A DNA stretch of 43,050 bases from Bacteroidota bacterium (GCA_022562895.1 JADFOK010000021.1:1-43050), one strand, 5' to 3'; counted from the first letter of the stretch, positions 29,123 through 37,544 are shown. A program made the numbers and translations. The notes: generated from the letters alone by a model not told the origin.

Positions 29123-29386
29123 ATGGCATTAACTAACAACGACATTTTTAAAAAGCTTAGAGTAGCACTAAAATTAAGAGATGATGAGATTGTAAAGATT
29201 TGTGCATTAGTTGATTTTAAATTATCTAAGAGTGAAATAGGTTCTTTTTTCAGAAATGAAAAACATCCAAAATATATGGAATGTGGTGATCAGATATTGC
29301 GTAATTTTTTAAACGGATTAGTCATCCATTTGAGAGGACCTATGCCTAAAGGCTCTACAAATAAGGGTAAACATAAAAAAGGCTGA
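29123..29386 (+). CDS. DUF1456 (YehS-like) family protein
   Basis: An 87-residue single-repeat DUF1456 protein: 'NNDIFKKLRVALKLRDDEI' and 'SKSEIGSFFRNEKHPKY' are diagnostic. E. coli YehS has two repeats, so this is a half-length version, common in Flavobacteria. The C-terminus is basic (KGSTNKGKHKKG). The TGA stop lies inside the stem of the following terminator. Its placement after an RNA helicase suggests, but does not prove, an RNA-linked role. Confidence 0.9.
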   Translation: MALTNNDIFKKLRVALKLRDDEIVKICALVDFKLSKSEIGSFFRNEKHPKYMECGDQILRNFLNGLVIHLRGPMPKGSTNKGKHKKG

Positions 29387-29402
29387 ATTTAATAATTCAG
29401 CC
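29381..29402. terminator. Bidirectional terminator between DUF1456 and the micro-ORF row
   Basis: GGCTGAATT (29381-29389) and AATTCAGCC (29394-29402) form a perfect 9-bp stem with a 4-base loop. An A-run precedes it and a T-run follows, so it can stop both the plus-strand helicase/DUF1456 transcript and a minus-strand transcript of the small ORFs. Confidence 0.9.
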
Positions 29403-29424
29403 TTTTTTTAATTTTGCGCTATAC

Positions 29425-29559
29425 TTAGTAAATATAACGCTTGTTTTCAAAAAACATCGTGTCATCATAATTGTAAAAACTTCCTGGATAGTGTATTAAT
29501 TTGATTTGCTTTATAGTAATCCTTGAAAATCTTTGTTGAATGTTATCTAATGTTTTCAT
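29425..29559 (-). CDS. Micro-ORF 1, 44 aa, possible distant member of a micropeptide family
   Basis: ATG at 29559 to TAA at 29425. It begins MKTLDNIQQRFSRITIKQIK and ends FFENKRYIY. The start (M-K-T-L-D/N-x-x-Q) and the aromatic-N-K-R ending resemble micro-ORFs 2 and 3 just upstream, with an insertion between. It is the last ORF before a bidirectional terminator, and its start codon follows a 10-bp tandem repeat directly. Basic and aromatic, with no signal peptide or membrane helix. Function unknown. Confidence 0.55.
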   Translation of the reverse strand: MKTLDNIQQRFSRITIKQIKLIHYPGSFYNYDDTMFFENKRYIY

Positions 29560-29560
29560 G

Positions 29561-29620
29561 ATTGATTGATTTTGATTGATTTTGATTGATTTTGATTGAT
29601 TTTGATTGATTTTGATTGAT
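29561..29620. repeat. Tandem 10-bp repeat (TTTGATTGAT), five perfect copies plus one imperfect
   Basis: 29571-29620 are five perfect copies of TTTGATTGAT; 29561-29570 is a sixth with one mismatch. On the minus strand the unit is ATCAATCAAA, and the array ends one base before the ATG of micro-ORF 1. It therefore forms that gene's leader. A single AATCAATCAAA also sits directly before the ATG of the S41 gene at 37545, so the unit resembles a leader that promotes translation. Copy number could vary by slippage. Confidence 0.95.
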
Positions 29621-29636
29621 GTTTGTTAGTACTTTA

Positions 29637-29723
29637 TTATCTGTAACGTCTTTTTGAATTCCAAAAATAGGCTTTAGTTGTACTTAGTTTTCCTGTAAGC
29701 TGATCGCTGTTTAAAGTTCTCAT
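29637..29723 (-). CDS. Micro-ORF 2, 28 aa basic peptide
   Basis: ATG at 29723 to TAA at 29637. The peptide starts MRTLNSDQLTGK and ends WNSKRRYR; net charge about +6. It shares 20 of 28 residues with micro-ORF 3: M1-N5, Q8, T10, K12-S14, T16-A18, W21-R26 and R28. Variable sites are mostly conservative (Y/F at 19 and 27, L/V at 9). Seven codons differ silently, which argues that the protein, not only the DNA, is conserved. No known family is recognised. Confidence 0.65.
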   Translation of the reverse strand: MRTLNSDQLTGKLSTTKAYFWNSKRRYR

Positions 29724-29775
29724 GTTTTTTTTATTTATTGGTTTTTTATTATTGTTTTATAGTTTTCTAGTATTC

Positions 29776-29862
29776 TTATCTGAAACGTCTTTTAGAGTTC
29801 CATACAAATGCTTTAGTATCACTTAATTTTTGTGTGACCTGATTATTATTTAGTGTTCTCAT
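29776..29862 (-). CDS. Micro-ORF 3, 28 aa basic peptide, paralogue of micro-ORF 2
   Basis: ATG at 29862 to TAA at 29776. It starts MRTLNNNQVTQK and ends WNSKRRFR. It is identical to micro-ORF 2 at 20 of 28 positions and has exactly the same length, start and stop context (AGA TAA). It is first in the minus-strand row, with a possible promoter about 40 bases upstream. The 52-base spacer to micro-ORF 2 is A-rich and not conserved, so similarity is confined to the coding part. Confidence 0.65.
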   Translation of the reverse strand: MRTLNNNQVTQKLSDTKAFVWNSKRRFR

Positions 29863-29900
29863 TTTTAAATTATTTTGTTGATTATACTGTATAGACGAAA

Positions 29901-29908
29901 GAAAAGTA
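29901..29908 (-). promoter_or_regulatory. Possible -7 box for the micro-ORF row
   Basis: On the minus strand it reads TACTTTTC, one base from TAnnTTTG, with a TTG about 24 bases further upstream. It would give a leader of about 30 bases before micro-ORF 3. Weak on its own. Confidence 0.25.
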
Positions 29909-30183
29909 AAAATGTTACAGTACTATGCATAACAATGTAATAATTTAACATATTTTAACAATAAAAGGTTTGATTTCAACGTAATAGAGTAGATTAGATT
30001 TTACGAAATGACTAATTAATAAAGAATCACACTGCTAAATTCTTAATAATTTATGGATTATATTGAGAAATTGCTAAAGTTTATCTTTAAACATTAATCA
30101 TTTAATATTCTTTAAAAATATAGTTTATTTAGAGTAAAGTAAAATTAATAATCAGGGTATTTACGGAACTTGTGAGGCTGATA
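29909..30183. other. AT-rich stretch with no gene seen
   Basis: Upstream of the micro-ORFs (minus strand) the sequence is very AT-rich. I see no ORF with a plausible product, no RNA gene and no strong inverted repeat. Confidence 0.5.
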
Positions 30184-30285
30184 TTATGCTTGTTTTGGTT
30201 TAACAATTTTAAATGCAAGGATTAAAAGCAAGCGCTCTCAATCTTAAATTACTTCGAATTCATTTTCACAGGTTTTACAAAGCAT
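30184..30285 (-). pseudogene. Remnant of a zinc-ribbon gene coupled to penicillin acylase
   Basis: The acylase stop TAA overlaps an ATG (TAATG) at 30285. The frame reads MLCKTCENEFEVI and then stops at 30244. After a second stop, the same frame continues with RLLLILAFKIVKPKQA to TAA at 30184. A Cys-x-x-Cys start followed by a hydrophobic tail looks like the two ends of a DUF3667-type protein (N-terminal zinc ribbon, C-terminal membrane helices) whose middle is gone. From memory, such a gene can follow this acylase in relatives. Homology not searched. Confidence 0.4.
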
Positions 30286-32681
30286 TAATTTTTCTTCGGG
30301 ACAAAGATCAATTTTGTAGAAACATTAATTATTTCTTCTTTATTGAGTTTCATTTTCCTGAATTCCCCATTATTAAACATCTCTGCCTGATCGCTGTAAT
30401 GATTACTAAAAGGATTCCCCGATTGTCCAGTTGGTAAAATACTAATACTATTTTCTACATCACTAAAATCTATGATCCTTCTTGTTGAGGGACCTGAGTA
30501 TACTTCGTATAATCCCGTATCATTTAAATGATATCCCATGTTATCTATAACCTCTCTGGCTCCTTTGATTGAAAATGGTCCAACATTAAAGTATTTGCGT
30601 AAGAATGATATAGACCCCAGGGGGTGGGGGTGTTCTAAAGTGTGAACTTTGCCCCAAACCCACTCTTTGATATCGTTTCCCAGTTGATTTTCTAAAGCAA
30701 TAACCGATTCAACCAATGATTTGGAAAGAATATCCTTTTTGGTTTCAATTATATCAGATGTATTTATATCGTCCCACCAAATCGAAGCATCTTTTTTTAT
30801 TTGATAAGCAACAGTTCTTTTAAGTAGGTGTGTTTTAATAAATAAGTTGAATATATCTTCTCCCATTTCATCTTTAAAAGTGTTTTTTAAATACAAATAA
30901 ACCAATTTGTTGTAAATGGTAGGAGCTATTGCATCTACCGTATTTGAACCATCCCAAACCCGTAATATATCAATGACTTTTTGTTCATTTTCATTGAATG
31001 AACTATAATCCATAATAGAAGTGAATTCTTTAATTACTTCAGAGGATACAGATGAAGTTACATCGTTAATCATGCTCGCCATACTCTCTTTGTTCCAATT
31101 ATTTTTAGGCTCTAACAATTCCACGATGCGTCTTGCCCTGTCTTCCGATAAATAGTATCCGGGATAAAGCCTCCCGTCAATAGTATCGGGTTGATTGTTG
31201 GCAGAATAGACGTAATTCCACGAAGGATTCTCAGCCATTGGATTTTCTGAAAAATCTAAATATTCGATAATTTCATCTTCCCCCGATACGCCATCTAAAA
31301 TAAATTTGGTATTTACATGGGGTTTGTGCTTGTATAAATTGGCTGCAGCCCACCAGGCAATATTTCCTTTGGCATCACCATACATTATATTTAGTCCCGG
31401 TGCATGAATTTTGGAAACTCCCTTTTTAAAATCTTCCATCGTATTAGCTCTGGAGAGCCTATAAACTACTTCTGGGAATTCAATATCAAGCTTGGTGTAA
31501 ATCCAGGACATCGAAATAGGACTGGATTGTGAAATTCCATCAATAACATCATTTATTATAGGTCCGTGCTGAGTATGCCTTATATTGAGAATTATATCTT
31601 CAGCGTCTTTAACCCTTATTGTCTTTATTATCGTTTTATATTCTTTAAAACCTGTAGATGTTTTATATTTATTTGTGTCTGTAGGGTGATTTTCTTCTTT
31701 GTAGAAATCGATATCATCATTTTCAAACATGGTTATTCCATAGGCATAATTACGGTTATGGCCTAAAAACGGAAAGGGAACTCCGGCTAAATGGTATCCA
31801 TACATTTCGTAGTTGGGAGTCACGATATGGGCTTCATACCATACCGCTGGTTGTGAAAAACCTATATGTGGATCGTTTGCAAAAATTACATTTCCTGTCG
31901 AAGTTTTGTCAGGAGAAACTACCCAACTATTGCTACCTATAAATGGTGGAATAGGGGAGTTGTCTAAAATCTCATCGACACTAGCTATTATAATTTTAAA
32001 GTTGTCCACATCCTTCTTAGAGTTCTTTATGAGCCTTGTGTTTGGATTGATATCTATATTTAATTCTTTTAAATACTCATCTCCCAGCTTTTCTTTTATT
32101 GAACTTAACATAGGATCGGTTTTATGAGCCATTGCAAAACTAAAAGACATATATCCTATAATATTATATATATCTTCAATTTTAAAATGTTCTTTTTCTA
32201 CACCAATTAATGTAAATTCTATAGGTGTGGGACCTTCATTAATAAACTGATTTATACCTTCTAAATAAGCAACCATAAGCTTATAGACTTCACTATTTTT
32301 ATCAAGATCATTGATAGCCTTTTCAGAAGCTTCTTCTATTCCTAAACTCACATATAATTTGTCATTTTTAAGTAACTTTTCACCGAATATTTCCGAAAGG
32401 CGACCAGGTGATATCCTTCGCAATAATTCCATTTGCCAAAGCCGGTCTTGTGCATGTACATACCCTAAAACTGTTAACGCATCTTCCTGATTGTCTGCAT
32501 AAATATGAGGAATTCCAAAGTCATCAAAATAAACAGTCGTTTTAGCTGAAATATTTGAAAGTTCTATTTCCCCGGAATAACGGGGTTTTAAATGGTTGTA
32601 GTATAGCCATCCAATTATAAAAACAAGGATAACTAAAACAGCAAGGACTTTTAATATTTTTTTTAAAATACGCATTGGCAA
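30285..32681 (-). CDS. Penicillin acylase family N-terminal-nucleophile hydrolase
   Basis: A 798-residue precursor. An N-terminal membrane anchor (about 8-27) is followed by the alpha-chain region, then the self-cleavage site G249|S250 in FIGSNSWVVSP, where Ser250 becomes the beta-chain N-terminal nucleophile. Downstream features include 'NDPHIGFSQPAVWYEAHI' and 'LGHNRNYAYGITMF'. Family members hydrolyse amides of acylated substrates such as beta-lactams and N-acyl-homoserine lactones; the native substrate is not readable. The acylase is complete, and only the gene after it appears decayed. The ATG at 32675 (third residue) is an alternative start. Confidence 0.95.
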   Translation of the reverse strand: MPMRILKKILKVLAVLVILVFIIGWLYYNHLKPRYSGEIELSNISAKTTVYFDDFGIPHIYADNQEDALTVLGYVHAQDRLWQMELLRRISPGRLSEIFGEKLLKNDKLYVSLGIEEASEKAINDLDKNSEVYKLMVAYLEGINQFINEGPTPIEFTLIGVEKEHFKIEDIYNIIGYMSFSFAMAHKTDPMLSSIKEKLGDEYLKELNIDINPNTRLIKNSKKDVDNFKIIIASVDEILDNSPIPPFIGSNSWVVSPDKTSTGNVIFANDPHIGFSQPAVWYEAHIVTPNYEMYGYHLAGVPFPFLGHNRNYAYGITMFENDDIDFYKEENHPTDTNKYKTSTGFKEYKTIIKTIRVKDAEDIILNIRHTQHGPIINDVIDGISQSSPISMSWIYTKLDIEFPEVVYRLSRANTMEDFKKGVSKIHAPGLNIMYGDAKGNIAWWAAANLYKHKPHVNTKFILDGVSGEDEIIEYLDFSENPMAENPSWNYVYSANNQPDTIDGRLYPGYYLSEDRARRIVELLEPKNNWNKESMASMINDVTSSVSSEVIKEFTSIMDYSSFNENEQKVIDILRVWDGSNTVDAIAPTIYNKLVYLYLKNTFKDEMGEDIFNLFIKTHLLKRTVAYQIKKDASIWWDDINTSDIIETKKDILSKSLVESVIALENQLGNDIKEWVWGKVHTLEHPHPLGSISFLRKYFNVGPFSIKGAREVIDNMGYHLNDTGLYEVYSGPSTRRIIDFSDVENSISILPTGQSGNPFSNHYSDQAEMFNNGEFRKMKLNKEEIINVSTKLIFVPKKN

Positions 32682-32852
32682 AATAGATATTTAGATTATT
32701 CAACCCTTTAAAGTTGAAAAGTTCAAGTTATGGATATTATGTATTTATAAGTTTAAATATGTCGATATTTTTAGTTTCGGAATTAATGGGAAAAGAGTTT
32801 TTTACAAATAGCCATAGACTGTACTAATTTTAATTCACATTAAATAAATTCT

Positions 32853-32860
32853 TACTTTTG
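32853..32860 (+). promoter_or_regulatory. Candidate -7 box for the MDR oxidoreductase gene
   Basis: TACTTTTG is an exact TAnnTTTG match 66 bases upstream of the ATG at 32927. Confidence 0.45.
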
Positions 32861-32926
32861 AATTATACCCGATAAAAAAATGATTTTTAATAAAAAGACA
32901 CATTATTATTATTTATAAATAAACAC

Positions 32927-33925
32927 ATGAACAAACAATTAATATTCAAAAAAAGACCTGTAGGTCTTCCGGATGCTGACACCTGGAATTTGGAAACCAA
33001 TGAGATTCCAGAATTAAAAGATGGAGAGGTATTAATACAGAATCATTACATCTCATTAGATCCTGCAATGCGTGGTTGGATGAATGATACAAAGTCGTAT
33101 ATCGAACCCGTAGCTATAGGAGATGTAATGAGAGCAGGTTCTATAGGTAAAGTTGTTAAAGCTAACAATCACCCTAAATTTAATATTGGCGATTGTATTG
33201 TGGGTTGGGGTGGTGTACAACAATACTTGGTCACAAACGGGGATAATTGTTATAAAGTAAATGATAGCATAGCCCCTATGCCAAAATATTTAGGCGTATT
33301 GGGAATGCCTGGAATGACTGCTTATTTTGGTATTTTAGAAGTGGGAAAGATTAAAGAAGGGGATATCGTTTTAGTTTCGGGTGCAGCTGGTGCAGTGGGG
33401 AGTGTAGTGGGCCAGATTGCTAAAATTAAAGGCTGTACAGTAATTGGCGTAGCAGGAGGGAAGCAAAAATGTGATTATCTGTTAAGTGATCTGGGATTTG
33501 ATGTTGCCATCGATTATAAATCTGAAAATATTTTAACGGCATTAAAAGAAAAATGTCCTAAGGGGATCGATGTATATTTTGATAATGTAGGGGGTGACAT
33601 TTTAGATGCAGCCCTTACAATATTACGCAAACGTGCTCGTATCGTTATTTGTGGTGCCATATCTCAGTACAACAATACAGGTCATGTAAAGGGGCCTGGT
33701 AATTACCTTTCATTATTGGTGAATAGAGCCAGTATGCAAGGAATGGTGGTTTTTGATTATACCGATGATTATGGTGAAGCTGCTAAAGAAATTGGAACGT
33801 GGATGATGCAGGGAAAACTTTCAAGCAGGGAAGACATTTATGATGGGATTGAAAATTTTCATGATGTTTTTCAGCGTTTATTTTCTGGCGATAAAATGGG
33901 AAAATTATTGCTTAAGGTGATTTAA
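32927..33925 (+). CDS. NADP-dependent medium-chain reductase (CurA / PTGR-like)
   Basis: A 332-residue zinc-independent MDR enzyme of the leukotriene B4 12-hydroxydehydrogenase / curcumin reductase group. Recognised from 'ISLDPAMRGWMNDTKSY' (42-58), the cofactor loop VLVSGAAGAVGSVVGQIAK (148-166), 'DVYFDNVGGDILD' and 'RIVICGAISQYN'. It likely reduces alpha,beta-unsaturated ketones or aldehydes using NADPH, for detoxification. Its stop lies 19 bases from that of the convergent thioredoxin-fold gene. Confidence 0.94.
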   Translation: MNKQLIFKKRPVGLPDADTWNLETNEIPELKDGEVLIQNHYISLDPAMRGWMNDTKSYIEPVAIGDVMRAGSIGKVVKANNHPKFNIGDCIVGWGGVQQYLVTNGDNCYKVNDSIAPMPKYLGVLGMPGMTAYFGILEVGKIKEGDIVLVSGAAGAVGSVVGQIAKIKGCTVIGVAGGKQKCDYLLSDLGFDVAIDYKSENILTALKEKCPKGIDVYFDNVGGDILDAALTILRKRARIVICGAISQYNNTGHVKGPGNYLSLLVNRASMQGMVVFDYTDDYGEAAKEIGTWMMQGKLSSREDIYDGIENFHDVFQRLFSGDKMGKLLLKVI

Positions 33926-33944
33926 AGAAAAGTGCAACATAAAG

Positions 33945-34556
33945 CTATTCTTCTGTATTAAGCTTTTCTAATAACTGTTGATAGTTTTCTATATTAATAT
34001 ATAAATGACCTCCCAGACTTACTATTGCATTGTGTATAGAATCTAAAGGAATGTTCTTGTTTTCAAAGGCTTTTTGCAGAGCTTCCCGGGCTTTAGGTTT
34101 TTCGTTAAGGGTAAGAACAGAAAAGAGATATCTACTCTGTGCCAGAGAATCTATAAAACTATTACAGTTAGTACAATTGTCGGTAATGTAAATAGTTATT
34201 AGTTTTTTCGGTTTAATTTTTATTAGTTTGTATTCTTTTTTTATTGCACGTCTTGACAAACTATCGTTAACTATCAGGTCATAAGTATAAACAGCTTGTT
34301 CTCCTCTTGTTACGATAAGGTCTTTTAAATGCACTTTCGAGGTAGCTGGAACCCTAATTAATCTTGGTTTGGATTTGCTTTGCCTGAAATTACTTCCCTT
34401 AATGGTTATCATCACATCATAATCTTTTTCATTTCTGTTAATAGCATAGATTCTTATACGATTAGAAATTTTTTCATCTATAATTTCTATTGGTATTTCT
34501 TGTGCATTTACTTGATTCAGAAAAAGGAATACAAAAAATAAAAGTATTTTTTTCAT
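33945..34556 (-). CDS. Secreted protein with C-terminal glutaredoxin-like CxxC domain
   Basis: A 203-residue protein with a signal peptide (MKKILLFFVFLFLNQVNAQ), then a beta-sandwich-like segment (about 20-105). A C-terminal thioredoxin-like region follows (about 118-200), with the dithiol C128-T-N-C131 in 'ITIYITDNCTNCNSFI'. It may act as a periplasmic thiol reductase or sensor; substrates are unknown. The fold assignment rests on the beta-strand plus CxxC helix start only. Confidence 0.75.
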   Translation of the reverse strand: MKKILLFFVFLFLNQVNAQEIPIEIIDEKISNRIRIYAINRNEKDYDVMITIKGSNFRQSKSKPRLIRVPATSKVHLKDLIVTRGEQAVYTYDLIVNDSLSRRAIKKEYKLIKIKPKKLITIYITDNCTNCNSFIDSLAQSRYLFSVLTLNEKPKAREALQKAFENKNIPLDSIHNAIVSLGGHLYINIENYQQLLEKLNTEE

Positions 34557-34665
34557 AGAGATAAATTAGGGTAATTCATTGTCTGAAATATACCATAAAT
34601 ATTTTTAGACTTGGAAGCGAAATACTTTAAATGGTTGGAGTAGGTAATTTTTTAAAGAGTACAGA

Positions 34666-35397
34666 CTATTTTTTACGATATAGGACTTCCTCAGGAAACG
34701 GAAATAAAATGGTTGAATTTTTCTCGCTGGCAATATTCGATAGGGTTTGATATAATCTTAGTTTTATTGCTGAAGGAGACTGATCGATAATTTTTCCCGC
34801 TTCCAGTAGTTTTCCCGCTGCTTGTTGTTCCGCTTCCGCCAAAATTATTCTTGCCCTTCGGGTACGTTCTGCCTCTGCCTGGTTGGCCATAGACCGCTTC
34901 ATGTTTTCAGGTAATTCTATGTCTTTTATTTTTACATCCTGAATGGAAACCCCCCATATTGCTGTTTCTTTTTCAACGATGTTTTTTATGTTTTGTCCAA
35001 TTTCTTCTCTTTTTGAAAGTATCGTATCCAATTCTACTTTACCGCAAACATCTCGTAATGAAGCCTGTGACATTTGTGAAATGGCGAATTCATAATCCTC
35101 AACTTCCAAAATTGCTTTGGTAGCATTTTCGATCTTAAAAAATACAACTCCATTAATATGACAAGGCACATTATCTTTAGTCATGACTTCTTGCTTATTA
35201 ATATTGATTGTTATGACCCGAATGTCTACTATTTGAATTCTGTCGACCAATGGAATGATCCAGCGAAACCCTGGCTTTAGTAATGTTATATATTTTCCAA
35301 ATCTGAATTTTACAGCCCTTTTATATTCGTAGACGATACGAATACCCGATAGTAGAAAAACAACAAGTACTCCTAATAATACAGCAAACTGACCCAT
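34666..35397 (-). CDS. Stomatin/slipin-type SPFH protein
   Basis: A 243-residue SPFH protein with one N-terminal hydrophobic segment (about 4-20), 'YKRAVKFRFGKYITLLKPGFRWIIP' and 'VDIRVITININKQEVMTKDNV', typical of slipins. A coiled-coil 'AEAERTRRARIILAEAEQQAAGKLL' follows (about 176-202). Slipins organise membrane microdomains and often pair with an NfeD protease-like partner; no nfeD is next to it. Immediately upstream on the minus strand is a short ATG-GAT-TTA-AAA-TAG reading frame behind an AGGAG, possibly a leader or chance. Confidence 0.92.
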   Translation of the reverse strand: MGQFAVLLGVLVVFLLSGIRIVYEYKRAVKFRFGKYITLLKPGFRWIIPLVDRIQIVDIRVITININKQEVMTKDNVPCHINGVVFFKIENATKAILEVEDYEFAISQMSQASLRDVCGKVELDTILSKREEIGQNIKNIVEKETAIWGVSIQDVKIKDIELPENMKRSMANQAEAERTRRARIILAEAEQQAAGKLLEAGKIIDQSPSAIKLRLYQTLSNIASEKNSTILFPFPEEVLYRKK

Positions 35398-35667
35398 AAC
35401 ACCTATTTTAAATCCATAAAATAATTTCTCCTATAAATTACAAATTATTTTTGTGATTTTGTATGAAAAAATGAATAATTGTGTATAGAATAGCTGTCGT
35501 AATTTGTTTAATTTCTCATGCAATTATTCTTAAAAATCACCATCTAATTTTTCCTGTGCTGATTTTTTTAAAAGTATCAAAACATTTAACTACTGAAAAA
35601 CTCTTAAAGAAATTATAATATTTTTTATAATCATTCTAATTTCGGTATTTTTAAAAAAATAAAAACT

Positions 35668-37371
35668 ATGAAAAAGAATATTACTACAATCCCGAAAAAA
35701 AAGAATGCCAACTATTTAATGTTTGTCGTTTTGTTTACGATGTCTGGTATCGTCTATACACAAGACATACATAAAGAGGTTCCAGACGATTCTTATATCC
35801 CTGTTGATCGTGAAAGTATGGAGAAAGGTCCTGCCTATAATGTTAGGGGTGGTGATTTCTTTACCTCTCAGGTAAACGTAGATGGAAATGGACTCGATAT
35901 CCTTGGCGATGCAGCAAATGAACCTTCCATAGCAGTGGACCCTACCAATCCTGACAGAATTGTAATAGGGTGGCGTCAATTTGATACCGTGAACAGCAAT
36001 TTCCGTCAGGCAGGTTATGGATATTCTACAGATGGAGGATTGACCTGGACTTTTCCAGGCTCTATAGATCCCGGTCAATTTCATTCAGATCCGGTTCTCG
36101 ATTTTGATGCCAATGGAAATTTTTATTATAATTCCCTTACAGGTAATAATTTTGCTTGTGAGGTTTATAGGATTACCGATGGGGGAGTAGTTTGGCAGGG
36201 ACCTGCTGCTGCTTTTGGAGGCGATAAGCAATGGATGCGAATAGACAGGACAAACGGTATAGGTGCCGGCAATAATTATTCAAATTGGAATTTATCATTT
36301 TCTGTCTGTTCTCCGGGCGACTTTACCCGATCTATTGATGGTGCATTAAATTTTGAGGATTGTGAACCAGTTTCTGGAGCACCTCGTTGGGGTACGCTTG
36401 CCGTAGATGCCGATGGTGCTCTTTATATAGTTGGAACTAGTGCTTCAGGACTTATATTAATTAAATCAACTACGGCACAAGATCCTAATTTTCCGGTAAC
36501 TTTTGATTTTATCAGTCCTGTGGATTTAGATGGACAGCTAAGCATTGGTGGGTCTGTGAATCCTCAGGGATTATTGGGACAATTGTGGGTAGATGTGGAT
36601 ATATCAGGAGGTCCGGGACATGGCAATGTTTACGTATTGGCTTCGGTAGATCGTGATTCAAATAATGATCCCGGAGATGTTATGTTTGCCAAAAGTACCG
36701 ATGGAGGATTAACATTTTCGCCACCTGTTAAAATTAACACCGATACCGGGACAGAAAATTATCAATGGTTTGGAACCATGTCTGTTGCTCCTAATGGACG
36801 CATTGATGTAGTATGGCTAGATACGCGTCTTGCTCCTGCAGGGACCAATGATTCGGCACTTTATTTTTCTTTTTCTGAAGATCAAGGGGAAACATGGAGT
36901 GATAATCAAATAATATCTATGGGTTTTGATCCAAACATTGGCTATCCCCAACAAAATAAAATGGGAGATTATTTCGATATGGTTTCCGATAATGAGGGGG
37001 CACATTTAGCTTGGGCTAATACCATTAATGGGGGTCAAGATGTTTATTATACTCACATTCCTCCATTAGAGGATATATTGGGAATCAACGAAATCTCTGA
37101 AAGTAATTTTAAGATTCTAAATTACCCAAATCCCTTTAGTGACGAAACTACGATTGAATTTTTTATCAAAAATGAAGAACATGTAAAAATTGAAGTATTT
37201 GATCTTCAAGGTAAAAACTTGGGTACATTACTGGATAAGAAAGTTTATGGAAACTACAGGCTAACTTGGGACGGAAGAAACAGTGGAGGTCAAAAACTAA
37301 GTACGGGATTGTATTTTATATCCATACAAGCTGGAAGTAATACGTCAGTGCTAAAAGTGGTATTAAAATAA
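35668..37371 (+). CDS. Type IX-secreted BNR/sialidase-fold protein
   Basis: A 567-residue protein with an N-terminal export signal (long n-region, hydrophobic 17-30, ending GIVYTQ). A beta-propeller-like body with Asp boxes follows (STDGGLTW near 119, STDGGLTF, SEDQGETW). The C-terminal ~80 residues are a type A sorting domain: 'NYPNPFSDETTIEFFI', 'VFDLQGKNLG' and 'LSTGLYFISIQ'. That domain directs the protein through the type IX system, which PorX in this window regulates. The strand repeats suggest glycan or protein binding; sialidase catalytic residues are not evident. Confidence 0.93.
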   Translation: MKKNITTIPKKKNANYLMFVVLFTMSGIVYTQDIHKEVPDDSYIPVDRESMEKGPAYNVRGGDFFTSQVNVDGNGLDILGDAANEPSIAVDPTNPDRIVIGWRQFDTVNSNFRQAGYGYSTDGGLTWTFPGSIDPGQFHSDPVLDFDANGNFYYNSLTGNNFACEVYRITDGGVVWQGPAAAFGGDKQWMRIDRTNGIGAGNNYSNWNLSFSVCSPGDFTRSIDGALNFEDCEPVSGAPRWGTLAVDADGALYIVGTSASGLILIKSTTAQDPNFPVTFDFISPVDLDGQLSIGGSVNPQGLLGQLWVDVDISGGPGHGNVYVLASVDRDSNNDPGDVMFAKSTDGGLTFSPPVKINTDTGTENYQWFGTMSVAPNGRIDVVWLDTRLAPAGTNDSALYFSFSEDQGETWSDNQIISMGFDPNIGYPQQNKMGDYFDMVSDNEGAHLAWANTINGGQDVYYTHIPPLEDILGINEISESNFKILNYPNPFSDETTIEFFIKNEEHVKIEVFDLQGKNLGTLLDKKVYGNYRLTWDGRNSGGQKLSTGLYFISIQAGSNTSVLKVVLK

Positions 37372-37496
37372 TTTTTTTTATTTATGTACTATTAAAAGAA
37401 TAATTCGGAAGATATCCTAACTTTTTTTAAATAAGGTACGGCGATAACTATCCAAAACCAAACACCCGAAAAATGTAACAATTTTAAAAATTTTGG

Positions 37497-37514
37497 TACT
37501 CATTGTAATGAGTA
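37497..37514. promoter_or_regulatory. Perfect 8-bp dyad upstream of the S41 gene
   Basis: TACTCATTGTAATGAGTA: two perfect 8-base arms around GT, ending 30 bases before the ATG at 37545. Size and place suit a homodimeric repressor or activator site. The regulator is unknown. Confidence 0.5.
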
Positions 37515-37544
37515 ATCAATGATTCATCAAATAAATCAATCAAA

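Noticed and set aside
29561..29620. CRISPR-like array
   Set aside because: Units are contiguous 10-mers without spacers; this is a simple tandem repeat.
30213..30437. Plus-strand 74-codon ORF overlapping the acylase 3' end
   Set aside because: Most of it is antisense to the conserved acylase, and its product looks like no protein family.
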